Of a DNA stretch of 32,487 nt, positions 7,994 through 16,877 are shown piece by piece (position 1 is the first letter of the stretch; every line of letters starts with the position of its first letter). The notes below the pieces were generated by a model. It was not told the origin of the DNA. It made no database searches and saw only the letters and a program-made list of their open reading frames with translations. The stretch is taken from the NCBI GenBank assembly GCA_947449875.1, contig CANFSY010000018.1, positions 1 to 32,487 of the forward strand, read 5' to 3'. The translations under genes were made by a program, and so were the position numbers. This DNA comes from Paracoccaceae bacterium (GTDB lineage: Bacteria; Pseudomonadota; Alphaproteobacteria; Rhodobacterales; Rhodobacteraceae).

Positions 7994-9071
7994 GTTGAAA
8001 GCCGCAAGCCGGATTGTCAAAGGGCAGGTCTATATCCAGCCCACCGATCTGGTGCTGGAAAAAGGCACGATGAATGTGCTGCTCGGGCCTACGTTGGCGG
8101 GCAAGACATCGTTGATGCGGTTGATGGCGGGGCTGGATGTGCCCAGTTCCGGGTCGATCCATTGGAACGGGGCCGATGTGACAGGCCAGCGCGTGCAAGA
8201 TCGCAAAGTGGCGATGGTTTATCAGCAGTTCATCAATTATCCCGCCATGTCGGTCTATGACAACATCGCCTCGCCCATGCGGTTGATGGGCAAATCTGCG
8301 GCAGAGGTCGACAAGGCCGTCAGATCCACCGCCGAGATGCTGAAACTGACCCCCTTGTTGCAACGCAAACCCCTAGAGCTTTCGGGCGGCCAGCAACAAC
8401 GCTGCGCCTTGGCGCGGGCTTTGGTCAAAGGGGCGGGGCTTGTCTTGCTTGACGAACCCTTGGCCAATCTGGACTATAAACTGCGCGAGGAATTGCGCGC
8501 CGAAATTCCGCGCATCTTTGAAGAGTCGGGCGCGATTTTCGTCTATGCCACCACCGAACCCGAAGAGGCCCTGTTGCTGGGTGGAAACACCGCCACGATG
8601 TGGGAGGGGCGGATCACCCAATTCGGCCCGACCCCACAGGTCTACCGCCAGCCCGCCGATGCCATCACCGCGCGCTTGTTCAGTGAACCGCCGATGAACT
8701 TTGTCTCTTGCGTGAAGCAGGGCCACCAGATCAGCTTTGGTGCAGACACCCACGCCCCCGCTGACGGGCTGTTGGCAGCACTTCCCGATGGCCCCTATCG
8801 GGCGGGCTTTCGGGCGAACCATTTGCACCTGAACGCCCATTCCGGCCAGTCGATGTCATTTGCCTGCGATGTCACGGCGACCGAGATCACCGGTTCGGAA
8901 ACCTTCCTGCACGCCAGCCACGGCGACAACCGCTGGGTCGGGCTGGTGCACGGGGTGCATGCGCTGTCATCGGGGCAAAATGTCAAGCTTTGGCTGGACC
9001 CGAGCCATGTGTATTTCTTTGACCCTGCGGGCCGGCTTGCGGCCCCTGCGGCCTATGCGGTGGGGGCTTAA
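7983..9071 (+). CDS. glpS: glycerol ABC transporter ATP-binding protein GlpS
   Basis: Encodes 362 residues of a MalK/UgpC-type nucleotide-binding subunit with a C-terminal regulatory (TOBE/MOP-like) region. The ABC signature LSGGQ is at 133-137, the Q-loop near 81 and Walker B LVLLDE at 153-158. The Walker A is unusual (GPTLAGKT, 35-42, with Leu where GxxGxGKT has Gly). The switch histidine is missing: MalK-type YVTHD is YATTE here, with Thr191 in place of His. GlpS therefore supplies a normal signature but a weak catalytic half. It overlaps glpD by 11 bases, and GAGGG lies upstream of its ATG. It is followed directly by glpT, as in GlpSTPQV transporters known from Rhizobium leguminosarum. 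Confidence 0.9.
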   Translation: MALELKAASRIVKGQVYIQPTDLVLEKGTMNVLLGPTLAGKTSLMRLMAGLDVPSSGSIHWNGADVTGQRVQDRKVAMVYQQFINYPAMSVYDNIASPMRLMGKSAAEVDKAVRSTAEMLKLTPLLQRKPLELSGGQQQRCALARALVKGAGLVLLDEPLANLDYKLREELRAEIPRIFEESGAIFVYATTEPEEALLLGGNTATMWEGRITQFGPTPQVYRQPADAITARLFSEPPMNFVSCVKQGHQISFGADTHAPADGLLAALPDGPYRAGFRANHLHLNAHSGQSMSFACDVTATEITGSETFLHASHGDNRWVGLVHGVHALSSGQNVKLWLDPSHVYFFDPAGRLAAPAAYAVGA

Positions 9072-9074
9072 GCT

Positions 9075-10160
9075 ATGGCACAGATTACGCTGAAAAACCT
9101 TGCCCACAGCTACCTGCCCAACCCGCAGGCAGAGGCGGACTTTGCCCTAAAGGAAATGGACCATGTCTGGCAAGACGGCGGGGCTTATGCGCTGTTGGGG
9201 TCGTCGGGCTGTGGCAAGACAACGCTTTTGAACATCATCTCGGGCATTGTGCGCCCCAGCCATGGCCGCGTGTTGTTTGGCGCGCGTGATGTGACCGATG
9301 AGGAAACCGCCGCGCGCAACATCGCCCAAGTGTTCCAGTTTCCCGTGGTCTACGACACCATGACCGTGCGCGAGAACTTGGCCTTTCCCTTGCGCAACCG
9401 TGGCATGGATGCGGCCTATATCGCCGCCCGTGTCGCCCATATTGCCCAGATGATCGGCATGGAAGACCGCCTGAACCGCAAAGCGCGCGGCCTGACAGCG
9501 GATGCCAAGCAAAAGATCAGCCTTGGGCGCGGCATGGTGCGCGAAGACGTCAACGCCATCTTGTTTGATGAACCGCTGACCGTGATTGACCCCCATATGA
9601 AATGGGAATTGCGCACCCAGTTGAAACAACTGCACCGCCAGCTTGGCCATACGATGATCTACGTCACCCATGACCAGACCGAGGCGCTGACCTTTGCCGA
9701 CAAGGTCGTGGTGATGTATGATGGCCGTGTGGTGCAAATCGGCACGCCCGAAGAGCTGTTTGAAACCCCTGCCCATACCTTTGTCGGCTATTTCATCGGA
9801 TCTCCGGGTATGAACCTGATGGAGGCCACGATCACCGGCAACCGCGCCCATCTGAATGGCTGCGAAGTGTCGTTAGGGGCCAGCTACGCGCCCGTGGCAG
9901 GGCGCAGCCAGATCGGCATTCGCCCGGAATATTGCAGCCTCACCAGCGGGGCGGGCCTGCCTGTCACCCTGCGCCGTGTTGAAGACGTGGGCCGCCACCG
10001 GATTATCCGCGCTGACCTGTTCGGCCAAGCTTTCAACATGATTGCCCCCGAAGGCATGGCGATCGGGGCCGATATGACCCGCGTGGTCTTTGCGCCTGAC
10101 AAAATCAACGTCTTTGCCGACGATTGGCGGGTTGCGGCCCAAGCCGGGGGGGCCGTGTGA
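9075..10160 (+). CDS. glpT: glycerol ABC transporter ATP-binding protein GlpT
   Basis: Encodes 361 residues, the second nucleotide-binding subunit. Walker A GSSGCGKTT is canonical (42-50), the Q-loop glutamine is at 88 (VFQFPVVYD), Walker B AILFDE is at 161-166 and the switch histidine is His199 in YVTHD. The ABC signature is degenerate: LTADA at 140-144 replaces LSGGQ. Together with GlpS, one composite site would be consensus (GlpT Walker/His with GlpS LSGGQ) and the other degenerate. The C-terminal region carries a GIRPEY segment of the regulatory domain. The symbol here denotes the ABC ATPase, not the E. coli GlpT antiporter. It begins 3 bases after glpS and its stop shares one base with the ATG of glpP. 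Confidence 0.9.
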   Translation: MAQITLKNLAHSYLPNPQAEADFALKEMDHVWQDGGAYALLGSSGCGKTTLLNIISGIVRPSHGRVLFGARDVTDEETAARNIAQVFQFPVVYDTMTVRENLAFPLRNRGMDAAYIAARVAHIAQMIGMEDRLNRKARGLTADAKQKISLGRGMVREDVNAILFDEPLTVIDPHMKWELRTQLKQLHRQLGHTMIYVTHDQTEALTFADKVVVMYDGRVVQIGTPEELFETPAHTFVGYFIGSPGMNLMEATITGNRAHLNGCEVSLGASYAPVAGRSQIGIRPEYCSLTSGAGLPVTLRRVEDVGRHRIIRADLFGQAFNMIAPEGMAIGADMTRVVFAPDKINVFADDWRVAAQAGGAV

Positions 10161-11032
10161 TGGATAAGACGCAAAACAACAAAGCGTGGTTCTTGGTGCT
10201 GCCTGTCTTGGTGATCGTGGCCTTTTCTGCCGTGATCCCGCTGATGACGGTGGTGAACTATTCGGTCAACGACACCTTTGGCGAGAACGAGTTCTTCTGG
10301 AATGGCCTTGGCTGGTTCGAAGACATGATCGCCTCTGACCGGATGCACAGCGCCTTGGGGCGGCAGGTGCTGTTTTCAGCCATCATTCTGGCGATAGAGG
10401 TGCCCTTGGGCATCTTTATCGCGCTGCACATGCCCAAAAAGGGGTTTTGGGCCAGTTTCTGTCTGGTTCTGATGGCCTTGCCGCTGCTGATCCCGTTCAA
10501 CGTGGTGGGCACGATCTGGCAGATCTTTGGCCGTGTCGACATTGGCCTTTTGGGGCATGGCTTGGCGAGTTTGGGGGTTGATTACAACTACACCAACGAC
10601 GCGCTGGATGCGTGGATCACCATTATCGTGATGGATGTCTGGCACTGGACTTCGCTTGTGGCCTTGCTGTGCTATGCCGGATTGCAATCAATCCCGCAGG
10701 CCTATTACCAAGCCGCCCGCATCGACCAAGCCAGCCGGTGGAGCGTGTTTCGCTTTATCGAGCTGCCCAAGATGTCAGGCGTCTTGCTGATCGCCGTGCT
10801 GTTGCGCTTTATGGACAGCTTCATGATCTACACCGAACCTTTCGTTGTCACCGGCGGTGGCCCGGGCAATTCGACCACCTTCTTGTCGATTGATCTGGTC
10901 AAAATGGCCGTGGGGCAGTTCGACCTTGGGCCGGCGGCGGCGTTTTCGATCATGTATTTCTTGGTGATCTTGCTGGTGTCTTGGGTGTTTTACACCGTGA
11001 TGACCACCCTTGATAACGCGGAGACGAAATGA
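10160..11032 (+). CDS. glpP: glycerol ABC transporter permease GlpP
   Basis: Encodes 290 residues of an inner-membrane permease of the MalF type with about six transmembrane segments, the first at about residues 11-31. The EAA-type loop reads QAYYQAARIDQASRWSVFRFIELPKM, the contact point for the ATPases. A conserved LLRFMDSFMIYTE and GGGPGNSTTFLS stretch follows. The ATG at 10160 shares one base with the glpT stop (TGATG), so translation is coupled. It pairs with GlpQ to form the glycerol channel. A paralogue lies at 4434-5306 on the other strand. Confidence 0.9.
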   Translation: MDKTQNNKAWFLVLPVLVIVAFSAVIPLMTVVNYSVNDTFGENEFFWNGLGWFEDMIASDRMHSALGRQVLFSAIILAIEVPLGIFIALHMPKKGFWASFCLVLMALPLLIPFNVVGTIWQIFGRVDIGLLGHGLASLGVDYNYTNDALDAWITIIVMDVWHWTSLVALLCYAGLQSIPQAYYQAARIDQASRWSVFRFIELPKMSGVLLIAVLLRFMDSFMIYTEPFVVTGGGPGNSTTFLSIDLVKMAVGQFDLGPAAAFSIMYFLVILLVSWVFYTVMTTLDNAETK

Positions 11033-11835
11033 TGCGCGCCCGCTCTTCTGCCATTGTCATGACCGTTTATCTGCTGTTCTTGCTGATCCCGATCTATTGG
11101 CTGATCAACATGAGCCTAAAGACGAACACCGAGATCACATCCACCTTTACCCTGATCCCCGCCAACCTGACCTTTGCCAATTATGTCACGATCTTGACCG
11201 ATCCGTCGTGGTATATGGGCTATGTCAATTCGCTGATCTATGTCGTGCTCAACACGCTGATTTCGATCACCGCGGCGCTGCCTGCGGCCTATGCCTTTTC
11301 GCGCTACAGTTTCATGGGCGACAAGCATCTATTCTTTTGGCTGCTGACCAACCGCATGTCGCCCCCTGCGGTTTTTGCGCTGCCCTTCTTTCAGCTGTAT
11401 TCCTCCGTTGGCCTGTTTGACACGCATATCGCCGTGGCTTTGGCGCATTGCCTGTTCAACGTGCCTTTGGCGGTGTGGATCTTAGAAGGCTTCATGCGCG
11501 GCGTGCCAAAGGAAATCGACGAGACAGCCTATATCGACGGCTACGGGTTCGGGCGCTTCTTTGTGCGCATCTTTATGCCGCTGATCGCGAGCGGCATCGG
11601 GGTGGCAGCGTTCTTTTGCTTTATGTTCTCGTGGGTGGAACTGCTTTTGTCGCGCACGCTGACCTCGGTTTACGCCAAATCCATCGCCTCGACGATGACA
11701 CGCACCGTGTCGGCCAGCGGGATGGATTGGGGGGTTCTGGCGGCTGCGGGGGTGTTAACGATCATCCCGGGGGCTTTGGTGATCTATTTCGTGCGCAACT
11801 ACATAGCCAAGGGCTTTGCCCTGGGGAGGGTATGA
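11029..11835 (+). CDS. glpQ: glycerol ABC transporter permease GlpQ
   Basis: Encodes 268 residues of a MalG-type inner-membrane permease. The EAA-type loop is IDETAYIDGYGFGRFFVRIFMP. Other segments are PAAYAFSRYSFMGDKH, ALAHCLFNVPLAVWILEGF and the C-terminal YFVRNYIAKGF. The first of two consecutive ATG codons (11029) overlaps the glpP stop as ATGA; the second ATG at 11032 is an alternative. It is the partner of GlpP. The symbol here is the ABC permease, not the E. coli glycerophosphodiesterase of the same name. It overlaps the downstream DUF2160 gene by four bases. Confidence 0.9.
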   Translation: MMRARSSAIVMTVYLLFLLIPIYWLINMSLKTNTEITSTFTLIPANLTFANYVTILTDPSWYMGYVNSLIYVVLNTLISITAALPAAYAFSRYSFMGDKHLFFWLLTNRMSPPAVFALPFFQLYSSVGLFDTHIAVALAHCLFNVPLAVWILEGFMRGVPKEIDETAYIDGYGFGRFFVRIFMPLIASGIGVAAFFCFMFSWVELLLSRTLTSVYAKSIASTMTRTVSASGMDWGVLAAAGVLTIIPGALVIYFVRNYIAKGFALGRV

Positions 11836-12236
11836 TGACCGCTGCCCGTTGGAACAGCCTGTACCTTGGCCTTGGCGTTCTTATGGCCGCCATTCTGGGC
11901 TTTCTTTTCTGGTCCGTGCCGCGCGATGACAGCGGCATGCTGTGGTATGACCCGATGATCCCCGGCGGCTGGATGGCGTGGACCTTTCCGGTTGCCTTGT
12001 TCTTTTATCTGATCGCCAGCTTGCTGATCATCTTCACGCTGCTGGCCGTCCGCTTTCCCGAAACACCCCGTCGCGGCATTTTGCGCATTGAAACGACGCG
12101 CGGAGATCGGTTGTTTATCACGCTCTTGGGCTCGGCCTATATCAATCTGGTCTGGCTCTTTTTCTTCGGTGCGCCGCTGACGTGGCCGCTGATCCTATGC
12201 CTGATTTATGCCACAGCGGTGTTCCGCTGGGTGTAA
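11832..12236 (+). CDS. DUF2160 small integral membrane protein of the glycerol transporter locus
   Basis: Encodes 134 residues with three to four hydrophobic segments (about 10-29, 48-72, 94-111 and 114-132). Between them is a predicted cytoplasmic stretch, FPETPRRGILRIETTRGDR. This is the DUF2160 family, found between the permease and binding-protein genes in GlpSTPQV-type loci. Its role is unproven; an accessory transporter subunit or assembly factor is likely from its fixed position. The start can be either ATG at 11832 or 11835; GGGAGGG just upstream serves both, and the first overlaps the glpQ stop. An 83-base gap follows before glpV. Confidence 0.85.
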   Translation: MMTAARWNSLYLGLGVLMAAILGFLFWSVPRDDSGMLWYDPMIPGGWMAWTFPVALFFYLIASLLIIFTLLAVRFPETPRRGILRIETTRGDRLFITLLGSAYINLVWLFFFGAPLTWPLILCLIYATAVFRWV

Positions 12237-12258
12237 AACAGGACGAACGACGCCGGAC

Positions 12259-12277
12259 GGGTGGGCGATGCCTACCC
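12259..12277 (+). promoter_or_regulatory. stem-loop between the membrane genes and glpV
   Basis: GGGTGGGC (12259-12266) pairs with GCCTACCC (12270-12277) through eight pairs, one a G-U, around a GAT loop. There is no T run after it, so it is unlikely to be an efficient terminator. Hairpins at this position in binding-protein operons often protect the downstream mRNA from decay and allow more binding protein than permease. That role is inferred here. Confidence 0.4.
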
Positions 12278-12319
12278 CAAGGCAAAACGGCAAGACTCAT
12301 CAACTTCTGGGAGGAAAAC

Positions 12320-14041
12320 GTGAGACTAAGACACACCACCACCGCGATGGCGCTTGCGCTGATCGCCTGCGGCATGCCGGCTTTCGCCGACATGGATGCA
12401 GCCAAGGCCTTCTTGGATACCGAAATCGGCGACCTGTCGACGCTGAGCCGTGCGGATCAAGAAGCCGAAATGCAATGGTTCGTCGACGCCGCCAAGCCCT
12501 ATGCAGGCATGGAAATCAAGGTCGTCTCCGAAACCATCGGCACGCATGAATACGAATCCAAAGTGTTGGCTCCGGCCTTCACCGCCATCACCGGCATCAA
12601 GATCACCCACGATCTGATCGGCGAAGGCGACGTTGTTGAAAAGCTGCAAACGCAAATGCAGTCGGGCGAAAACATCTATGACGCCTATATCAACGACTCT
12701 GACCTGATCGGCACCCACTGGCGCTACCAGCAGGCCCGTAACCTGACCGACTGGATGGCAGGCGACGGCAAAGACGTCACCAACCCCGGCCTTGATATTG
12801 CCGACTTTATCGGCACGTCTTTCACCACCGGGCCGGATGGCAAACTGTATCAGCTGCCCGACCAGCAGTTCGCGAACCTGTACTGGTTCCGCTACGACTG
12901 GTTCAACGATCAGAAAACCAAAGACGATTTCAAAGCCAAGTATGGCTATGATCTGGGCGTTCCGGTCAACTGGTCGGCCTATGAAGACATCGCCGAATTC
13001 TTCACCGGTCGCGATATGTCCTATATGGGCGGGCCGACCTCGGTCTTTGGCAACATGGACTATGGTAAGAAAGACCCGTCCTTGGGCTGGCGTTACACCG
13101 ACGCGTGGATGTCGATGGCCGGTATGGGCGACAAGGGTGAACCCAACGGCCTGCCGGTCGACGAATGGGGCATCCGCGTCAACGAAAAGTCGCAGCCGGT
13201 TGGCTCTTGCGTTGCGCGTGGCGGTGCCACCAACGACGCGGCCGCTGTTTACGCTGTGACCAAGGCCATCGAATGGCTGCAAAAGTACTCGCCTCCGGAA
13301 GCCGCGGGCATGACCTTTGGCGAAGCAGGTCCGGTTCCCGCACAAGGTGCCGTGGCCCAGCAGATGTTCTGGTACACCGCCTTTACCGCAGCTTCGGTTG
13401 CGCCTGGCACACCCGTGATGAACGAAGACGGCACGCCCAAGTGGCGCATGGCCCCCTCGCCGCACGGCGCTTACTGGTCTGAAGGCACCAAGATCGGCTA
13501 CCAAGACGCCGGTTCGTGGACCTTGATGAAATCCACCCCCGTTGACCGCGCCCAAGCCGCTTGGCTTTATGCGCAGTTCGTCGTCTCCAAGACGGTGGAC
13601 GTGAAGAAATCTGACGTTGGCCTGACCTTTATCCGTCAATCCACCATCGACAGCCAGCACTTCACCGATCGCGCCCCCAAACTGGGTGGTTTGATCGAGT
13701 TCTACCGCTCGCCCGCCCGCGTTCAGTGGTCGCCCACTGGCACGAACGTGCCGGACTATCCCAAGCTGGCACAACTGTGGTGGCAGAACATCGGCGACGC
13801 CATGTCGGGTGCCAAAACCCCGCAAGAGGCTTTGGACAGCCTGTGCGCCGAGCAAGAGAAAGTCATGATCCGTCTGGAGAAATCCGGCGCTCAGGGCGAT
13901 CTGGGTCCGGTCATGAACGAAGAGAAAGATCCGCAATTCTGGCTGGATGAGCCCGGTTCGCCGGTGGCCAAGCTGGACAACGAAAAGCCGCAGGGTGAAA
14001 CCATCGCCTATGACGAGCTGATCAAGTCCTGGCAGAAGTAA
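12320..14041 (+). CDS. glpV: glycerol ABC transporter substrate-binding protein GlpV
   Basis: Encodes a 573-residue periplasmic binding protein, long for the class but normal for this glycerol-binding subfamily. The N-terminus is a Sec signal peptide (MRLRHTTTAM, hydrophobic core, AFA before the cut near residue 23). The mature part begins DMDAAKAFLDTEI. The start codon is GTG at 12320, chosen because GGGAGGA lies just upstream and it places the signal peptide correctly; earlier in-frame ATGs lie inside the preceding gene. It presents substrate to GlpP/GlpQ. A strong terminator follows 15 bases after the stop. Its substrate is inferred from the operon (glpD, glpK) rather than from binding residues. 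Confidence 0.9.
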   Translation: MRLRHTTTAMALALIACGMPAFADMDAAKAFLDTEIGDLSTLSRADQEAEMQWFVDAAKPYAGMEIKVVSETIGTHEYESKVLAPAFTAITGIKITHDLIGEGDVVEKLQTQMQSGENIYDAYINDSDLIGTHWRYQQARNLTDWMAGDGKDVTNPGLDIADFIGTSFTTGPDGKLYQLPDQQFANLYWFRYDWFNDQKTKDDFKAKYGYDLGVPVNWSAYEDIAEFFTGRDMSYMGGPTSVFGNMDYGKKDPSLGWRYTDAWMSMAGMGDKGEPNGLPVDEWGIRVNEKSQPVGSCVARGGATNDAAAVYAVTKAIEWLQKYSPPEAAGMTFGEAGPVPAQGAVAQQMFWYTAFTAASVAPGTPVMNEDGTPKWRMAPSPHGAYWSEGTKIGYQDAGSWTLMKSTPVDRAQAAWLYAQFVVSKTVDVKKSDVGLTFIRQSTIDSQHFTDRAPKLGGLIEFYRSPARVQWSPTGTNVPDYPKLAQLWWQNIGDAMSGAKTPQEALDSLCAEQEKVMIRLEKSGAQGDLGPVMNEEKDPQFWLDEPGSPVAKLDNEKPQGETIAYDELIKSWQK

Positions 14042-14056
14042 GATCTGACCAACAGG

Positions 14057-14086
14057 GGGGCGGGGGCTTTGGCCCTCGCCCCTTTT
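14057..14086 (+). terminator. rho-independent terminator after glpV
   Basis: An 11-bp G+C-rich stem (14057-14067 with 14072-14082, one G-U pair) closes a TTTG loop and is followed directly by TTTT (14083-14086). It lies between glpV and glpK, so glpK is expressed by readthrough or from its own start site. Confidence 0.85.
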
Positions 14087-14123
14087 GCTATGTTCTACGA
14101 TGTTTTGTGACAAAGGCCCCAAG

Positions 14124-15602
14124 ATGACCGAAATTCTTGCCATTGATCAGGGCACCACATCGACCCGCGCTATTCTGTTTTCCCAAGATTTGCGGCCGAT
14201 CACGCAGGCGCAAGAAGAGTTCACACAGCATTTCCCCAAGTCCGGCTGGGTCGAGCATGATCCCGCCGATCTGTGGCGCACGACGCTGTCGACCGCCCGC
14301 GCGGTCTTGGCGCGCACCGATATTGCAAAGGTGGCCGCGATCGGCATCACCAATCAGCGCGAAACCACCCTTTTGTGGGACCGTGAGACGGGCGCGCCCC
14401 TCGCCAACGCCATCGTCTGGCAAGACCGCCGCAGTGCTGATATTTGCACCGCCCTGAAAGCGGCCGGTCACGAGCCTATGGTGAATGCCCGCACCGGCTT
14501 GTTGTTGGATCCCTATTTCAGCGGCACCAAGATCAAATGGCTGCTCGACACGATCCCCGACGCCCGCGCCAAGGCCGAGGCGGGCAAACTGGCCTTTGGC
14601 ACCGTGGACAGCTACCTGATCTGGCACCTGACAGGGGGCCGCCTGCACGCAACCGACGCCACCAACGCCGCGCGCACGCTTTTGTACAATATCAAAACCG
14701 GCACTTGGGATGCCGAAATTTGCGCTTTACTCGGCATTCCCATGTCGCTGTTGCCGCAGGTCAAAGACAGCGCTGCCGAGTTTGGATCCACCGATCCTGC
14801 CATCTTCGGCCGCGCCATTCCCATACGCGGTGTCGCAGGGGATCAGCAGGCGGCGACCGTGGGGCAAGCTTGTTTTGAACCCGGCATGATGAAATCCACC
14901 TACGGGACAGGGTGTTTTGCCCTGCTGAATACCGGTTCTGACATGGTTTTGTCCAAGAACCGCTTGCTGACCACTATCGCCTATCAGCTGAACGGTACGC
15001 CGACCTATGCCTTGGAGGGGTCGATCTTTGTGGCGGGCGCTGCCGTGCAATGGCTGCGCGACGGGCTGAAGATCATCGCCACCGCCGCACAAACCCAAGG
15101 CTTGGCCGATCAGGCCGACAGGGGCCAAGACGTGGTTTTGGTGCCGGCTTTCACCGGTTTTGGTGCACCCTATTGGCGGCCCGAATGTCGCGGGGCGATC
15201 TATGGGGTGACGCGCGGCACGGGGGCGCCGGAACTGGCCAAGGCGGCGCTGGAAAGCGTGGGCTACCAAACCCGCGACCTGCTGGAAGCCATGCGCGCCG
15301 ATTGGGGAACTGTGGCCGAGGGCGTCTTGCGGGTGGACGGCGGCATGGTCGCCAGCGATTGGGCCATGCAGTTTCTGGCCGATATTCTGGGAGCGCCCGT
15401 GGATCGGCCCGTGGTGACGGAAACAACCGCTTTGGGGGCCGCCTATCTGGCGGGATTGCAAAGTGGATTGTGCCCCGAACCGGCGCGGTTTGCCGAAAGC
15501 TGGGTGCGCGAACGCCGCTTTGCCCCCACGATGGCGCCAGAAACACGCGCCGCAAAATACGCGCGCTGGGGCAGAGCGGTTGCGGCAACGCTGACGGTAT
15601 GA
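14124..15602 (+). CDS. glpK: glycerol kinase
   Basis: Encodes 492 residues of a FGGY-family kinase that phosphorylates glycerol to sn-glycerol-3-phosphate using ATP, trapping it in the cytoplasm. The N-terminal phosphate loop is [12 protein letters not shown]. The glycerol-site region has ITNQRETT and WQDRR, the FGGY signature region includes KSTYGTGCF, and the C-terminal domain has [20 protein letters not shown]. Length matches GlpK. The ATG at 14124 has AAAGG about 8 bases upstream. Its stop overlaps the start of the iron-type alcohol dehydrogenase gene by ATGA. A terminator between glpV and glpK implies separate or attenuated expression. Its product is the substrate of GlpD. Confidence 0.96.
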   Translation: MTEILAIDQGTTSTRAILFSQDLRPITQAQEEFTQHFPKSGWVEHDPADLWRTTLSTARAVLARTDIAKVAAIGITNQRETTLLWDRETGAPLANAIVWQDRRSADICTALKAAGHEPMVNARTGLLLDPYFSGTKIKWLLDTIPDARAKAEAGKLAFGTVDSYLIWHLTGGRLHATDATNAARTLLYNIKTGTWDAEICALLGIPMSLLPQVKDSAAEFGSTDPAIFGRAIPIRGVAGDQQAATVGQACFEPGMMKSTYGTGCFALLNTGSDMVLSKNRLLTTIAYQLNGTPTYALEGSIFVAGAAVQWLRDGLKIIATAAQTQGLADQADRGQDVVLVPAFTGFGAPYWRPECRGAIYGVTRGTGAPELAKAALESVGYQTRDLLEAMRADWGTVAEGVLRVDGGMVASDWAMQFLADILGAPVDRPVVTETTALGAAYLAGLQSGLCPEPARFAESWVRERRFAPTMAPETRAAKYARWGRAVAATLTV

Positions 15603-16735
15603 CCCCCTTCGCCCTGCACACCCCGCCGCGCGTTCTGCTTGGACGCGCCGAAGCGGCGAAAGCGCCAGCCCTGATCCGTGCGTTCGGGGATCAAGGCGTT
15701 GTGGTGCACGGCGCAACCCCTTTGCGCGCCGCTTGGCTTATCAATGCCTTACGTGACGCCGGCTGCGCTGTGACGCCCGTCGCCTGCGCGCAAGAACCCA
15801 CCTTGGCCATGCTGGAAGCAGCCCTTGCCAAGGTGCGCGGCCTGTCGCCGCAGTGGGTTGTGGCGATCGGCGGCGGTGCCGTGTTGGATATGGGCAAAGC
15901 GCTGGCCGGACTGATCCCCGCGCCTGCCCCTGCGATAGACTATCTGGAAATCGTCGGGCGCGGGCTGGTGTTGCCCGACCCGACTTTGCCCTTCATCGCC
16001 CTGCCCACCACCGCAGGCACAGGTGCCGAGGCCACCAAGAACGCCGTCATCGGCCTGCCTGATCATGGCCGCAAGGTAAGCCTGCGCCACGATGGGCTGA
16101 TGGCGCGTTTGGTGATTGTCGATCCGGCCCTAACCGATGGCTGCCCGCGCGCGGTCACGCTGGCGTCGGGGATGGATGCCGTGTGTCAGGTGGTGGAAAC
16201 CTATGTCTCACCCCGTGCGACCCCCTGCACCGACGCCTTGACGCGCCCTGCAATCGGCGCAGGCCTTGCCGCCTTGCAGCGTTTGATGCAAGCCGAAGAC
16301 CCTGACGCCCGCGACCAGATGGCTTGGGTCAGCCTGTCCAGCGGGATGGCCTTGGCGAACGGCGGGCTTGGGGCTGTGCATGGCTTGGCAGGCCCCATTG
16401 GCGGTGTTTGCGGCGCGGCACATGGTGCGATTTGTGGCGCGCTTTTGGCGCCGGTGCTGGCGCTAAACCGCAGCCGCGCCACAGGCCAAGCCGCCGCCCG
16501 ATTAGAGGACGTCTGCCAGATCATCGCCGCCGCTTTGGACTGTGCCCCGCAAGATGCGCCGCAATCTTTGGCCAACTGGGGCAAGACGGTCGGGCTTTTG
16601 TCTTTGCGCGAACTTGGCCTTGATCCGGCGCTGCATGCCCACATCGCCGAGGCGGCTTTGACCTCTTCGTCGATGAAGGGCAACCCCGTGGTCTTGACCA
16701 AATCTGATGCGCTGATGCTGCTGAAACAGGCCTAG
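15599..16735 (+). CDS. iron-containing alcohol dehydrogenase
   Basis: Encodes 378 residues of the group III (Fe-ADH) family. The nucleotide-binding loop is [10 protein letters not shown] (91-100), followed by PTTAGTGAE (136-144). By alignment with FucO the metal ligands are Asp193, Gln197, His261 and His275. The second ligand, usually His in GMDALTH, is Gln here. I recall Gln in some Fe-ADH subfamilies, so this need not mean loss of activity. The gene starts inside the glpK stop (ATGA), tying it to glycerol metabolism. Possible jobs are oxidation of glycerol or a related short polyol, or reduction of an aldehyde. The substrate cannot be read from sequence. A stem-loop overlaps its stop codon. 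Confidence 0.85.
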   Translation: MTPFALHTPPRVLLGRAEAAKAPALIRAFGDQGVVVHGATPLRAAWLINALRDAGCAVTPVACAQEPTLAMLEAALAKVRGLSPQWVVAIGGGAVLDMGKALAGLIPAPAPAIDYLEIVGRGLVLPDPTLPFIALPTTAGTGAEATKNAVIGLPDHGRKVSLRHDGLMARLVIVDPALTDGCPRAVTLASGMDAVCQVVETYVSPRATPCTDALTRPAIGAGLAALQRLMQAEDPDARDQMAWVSLSSGMALANGGLGAVHGLAGPIGGVCGAAHGAICGALLAPVLALNRSRATGQAAARLEDVCQIIAAALDCAPQDAPQSLANWGKTVGLLSLRELGLDPALHAHIAEAALTSSSMKGNPVVLTKSDALMLLKQA

Positions 16736-16752
16736 GTGTTCGACCTGAGGCC
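16729..16752 (+). terminator. stem-loop over the end of the glycerol operon, possible terminator
   Basis: GGCCTAGGT (16729-16737) pairs with ACCT and AGGCC (16743-16752) with one bulged G and a GTTCG loop. The TAG stop lies inside the stem. No T run follows, so termination efficiency is uncertain. Confidence 0.35.
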
Positions 16753-16877
16753 CTTGTGGATCGGGTTCAGGATGACAAGATCTGGCTCTACTTTTCAAAT
16801 TTCGCAGACTTATCTTAACCATCCGGGGTCGGCTTTAGTCAGGCTGTTTTTTGTTTCGGAGATCCGTCGCGCCAATT

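Noticed and set aside
12326-14143. Open frame of about 600 codons antisense to glpV
   Set aside because: It lies over a clear binding-protein gene, has no ribosome site or domain, and shows the composition of an antisense shadow.
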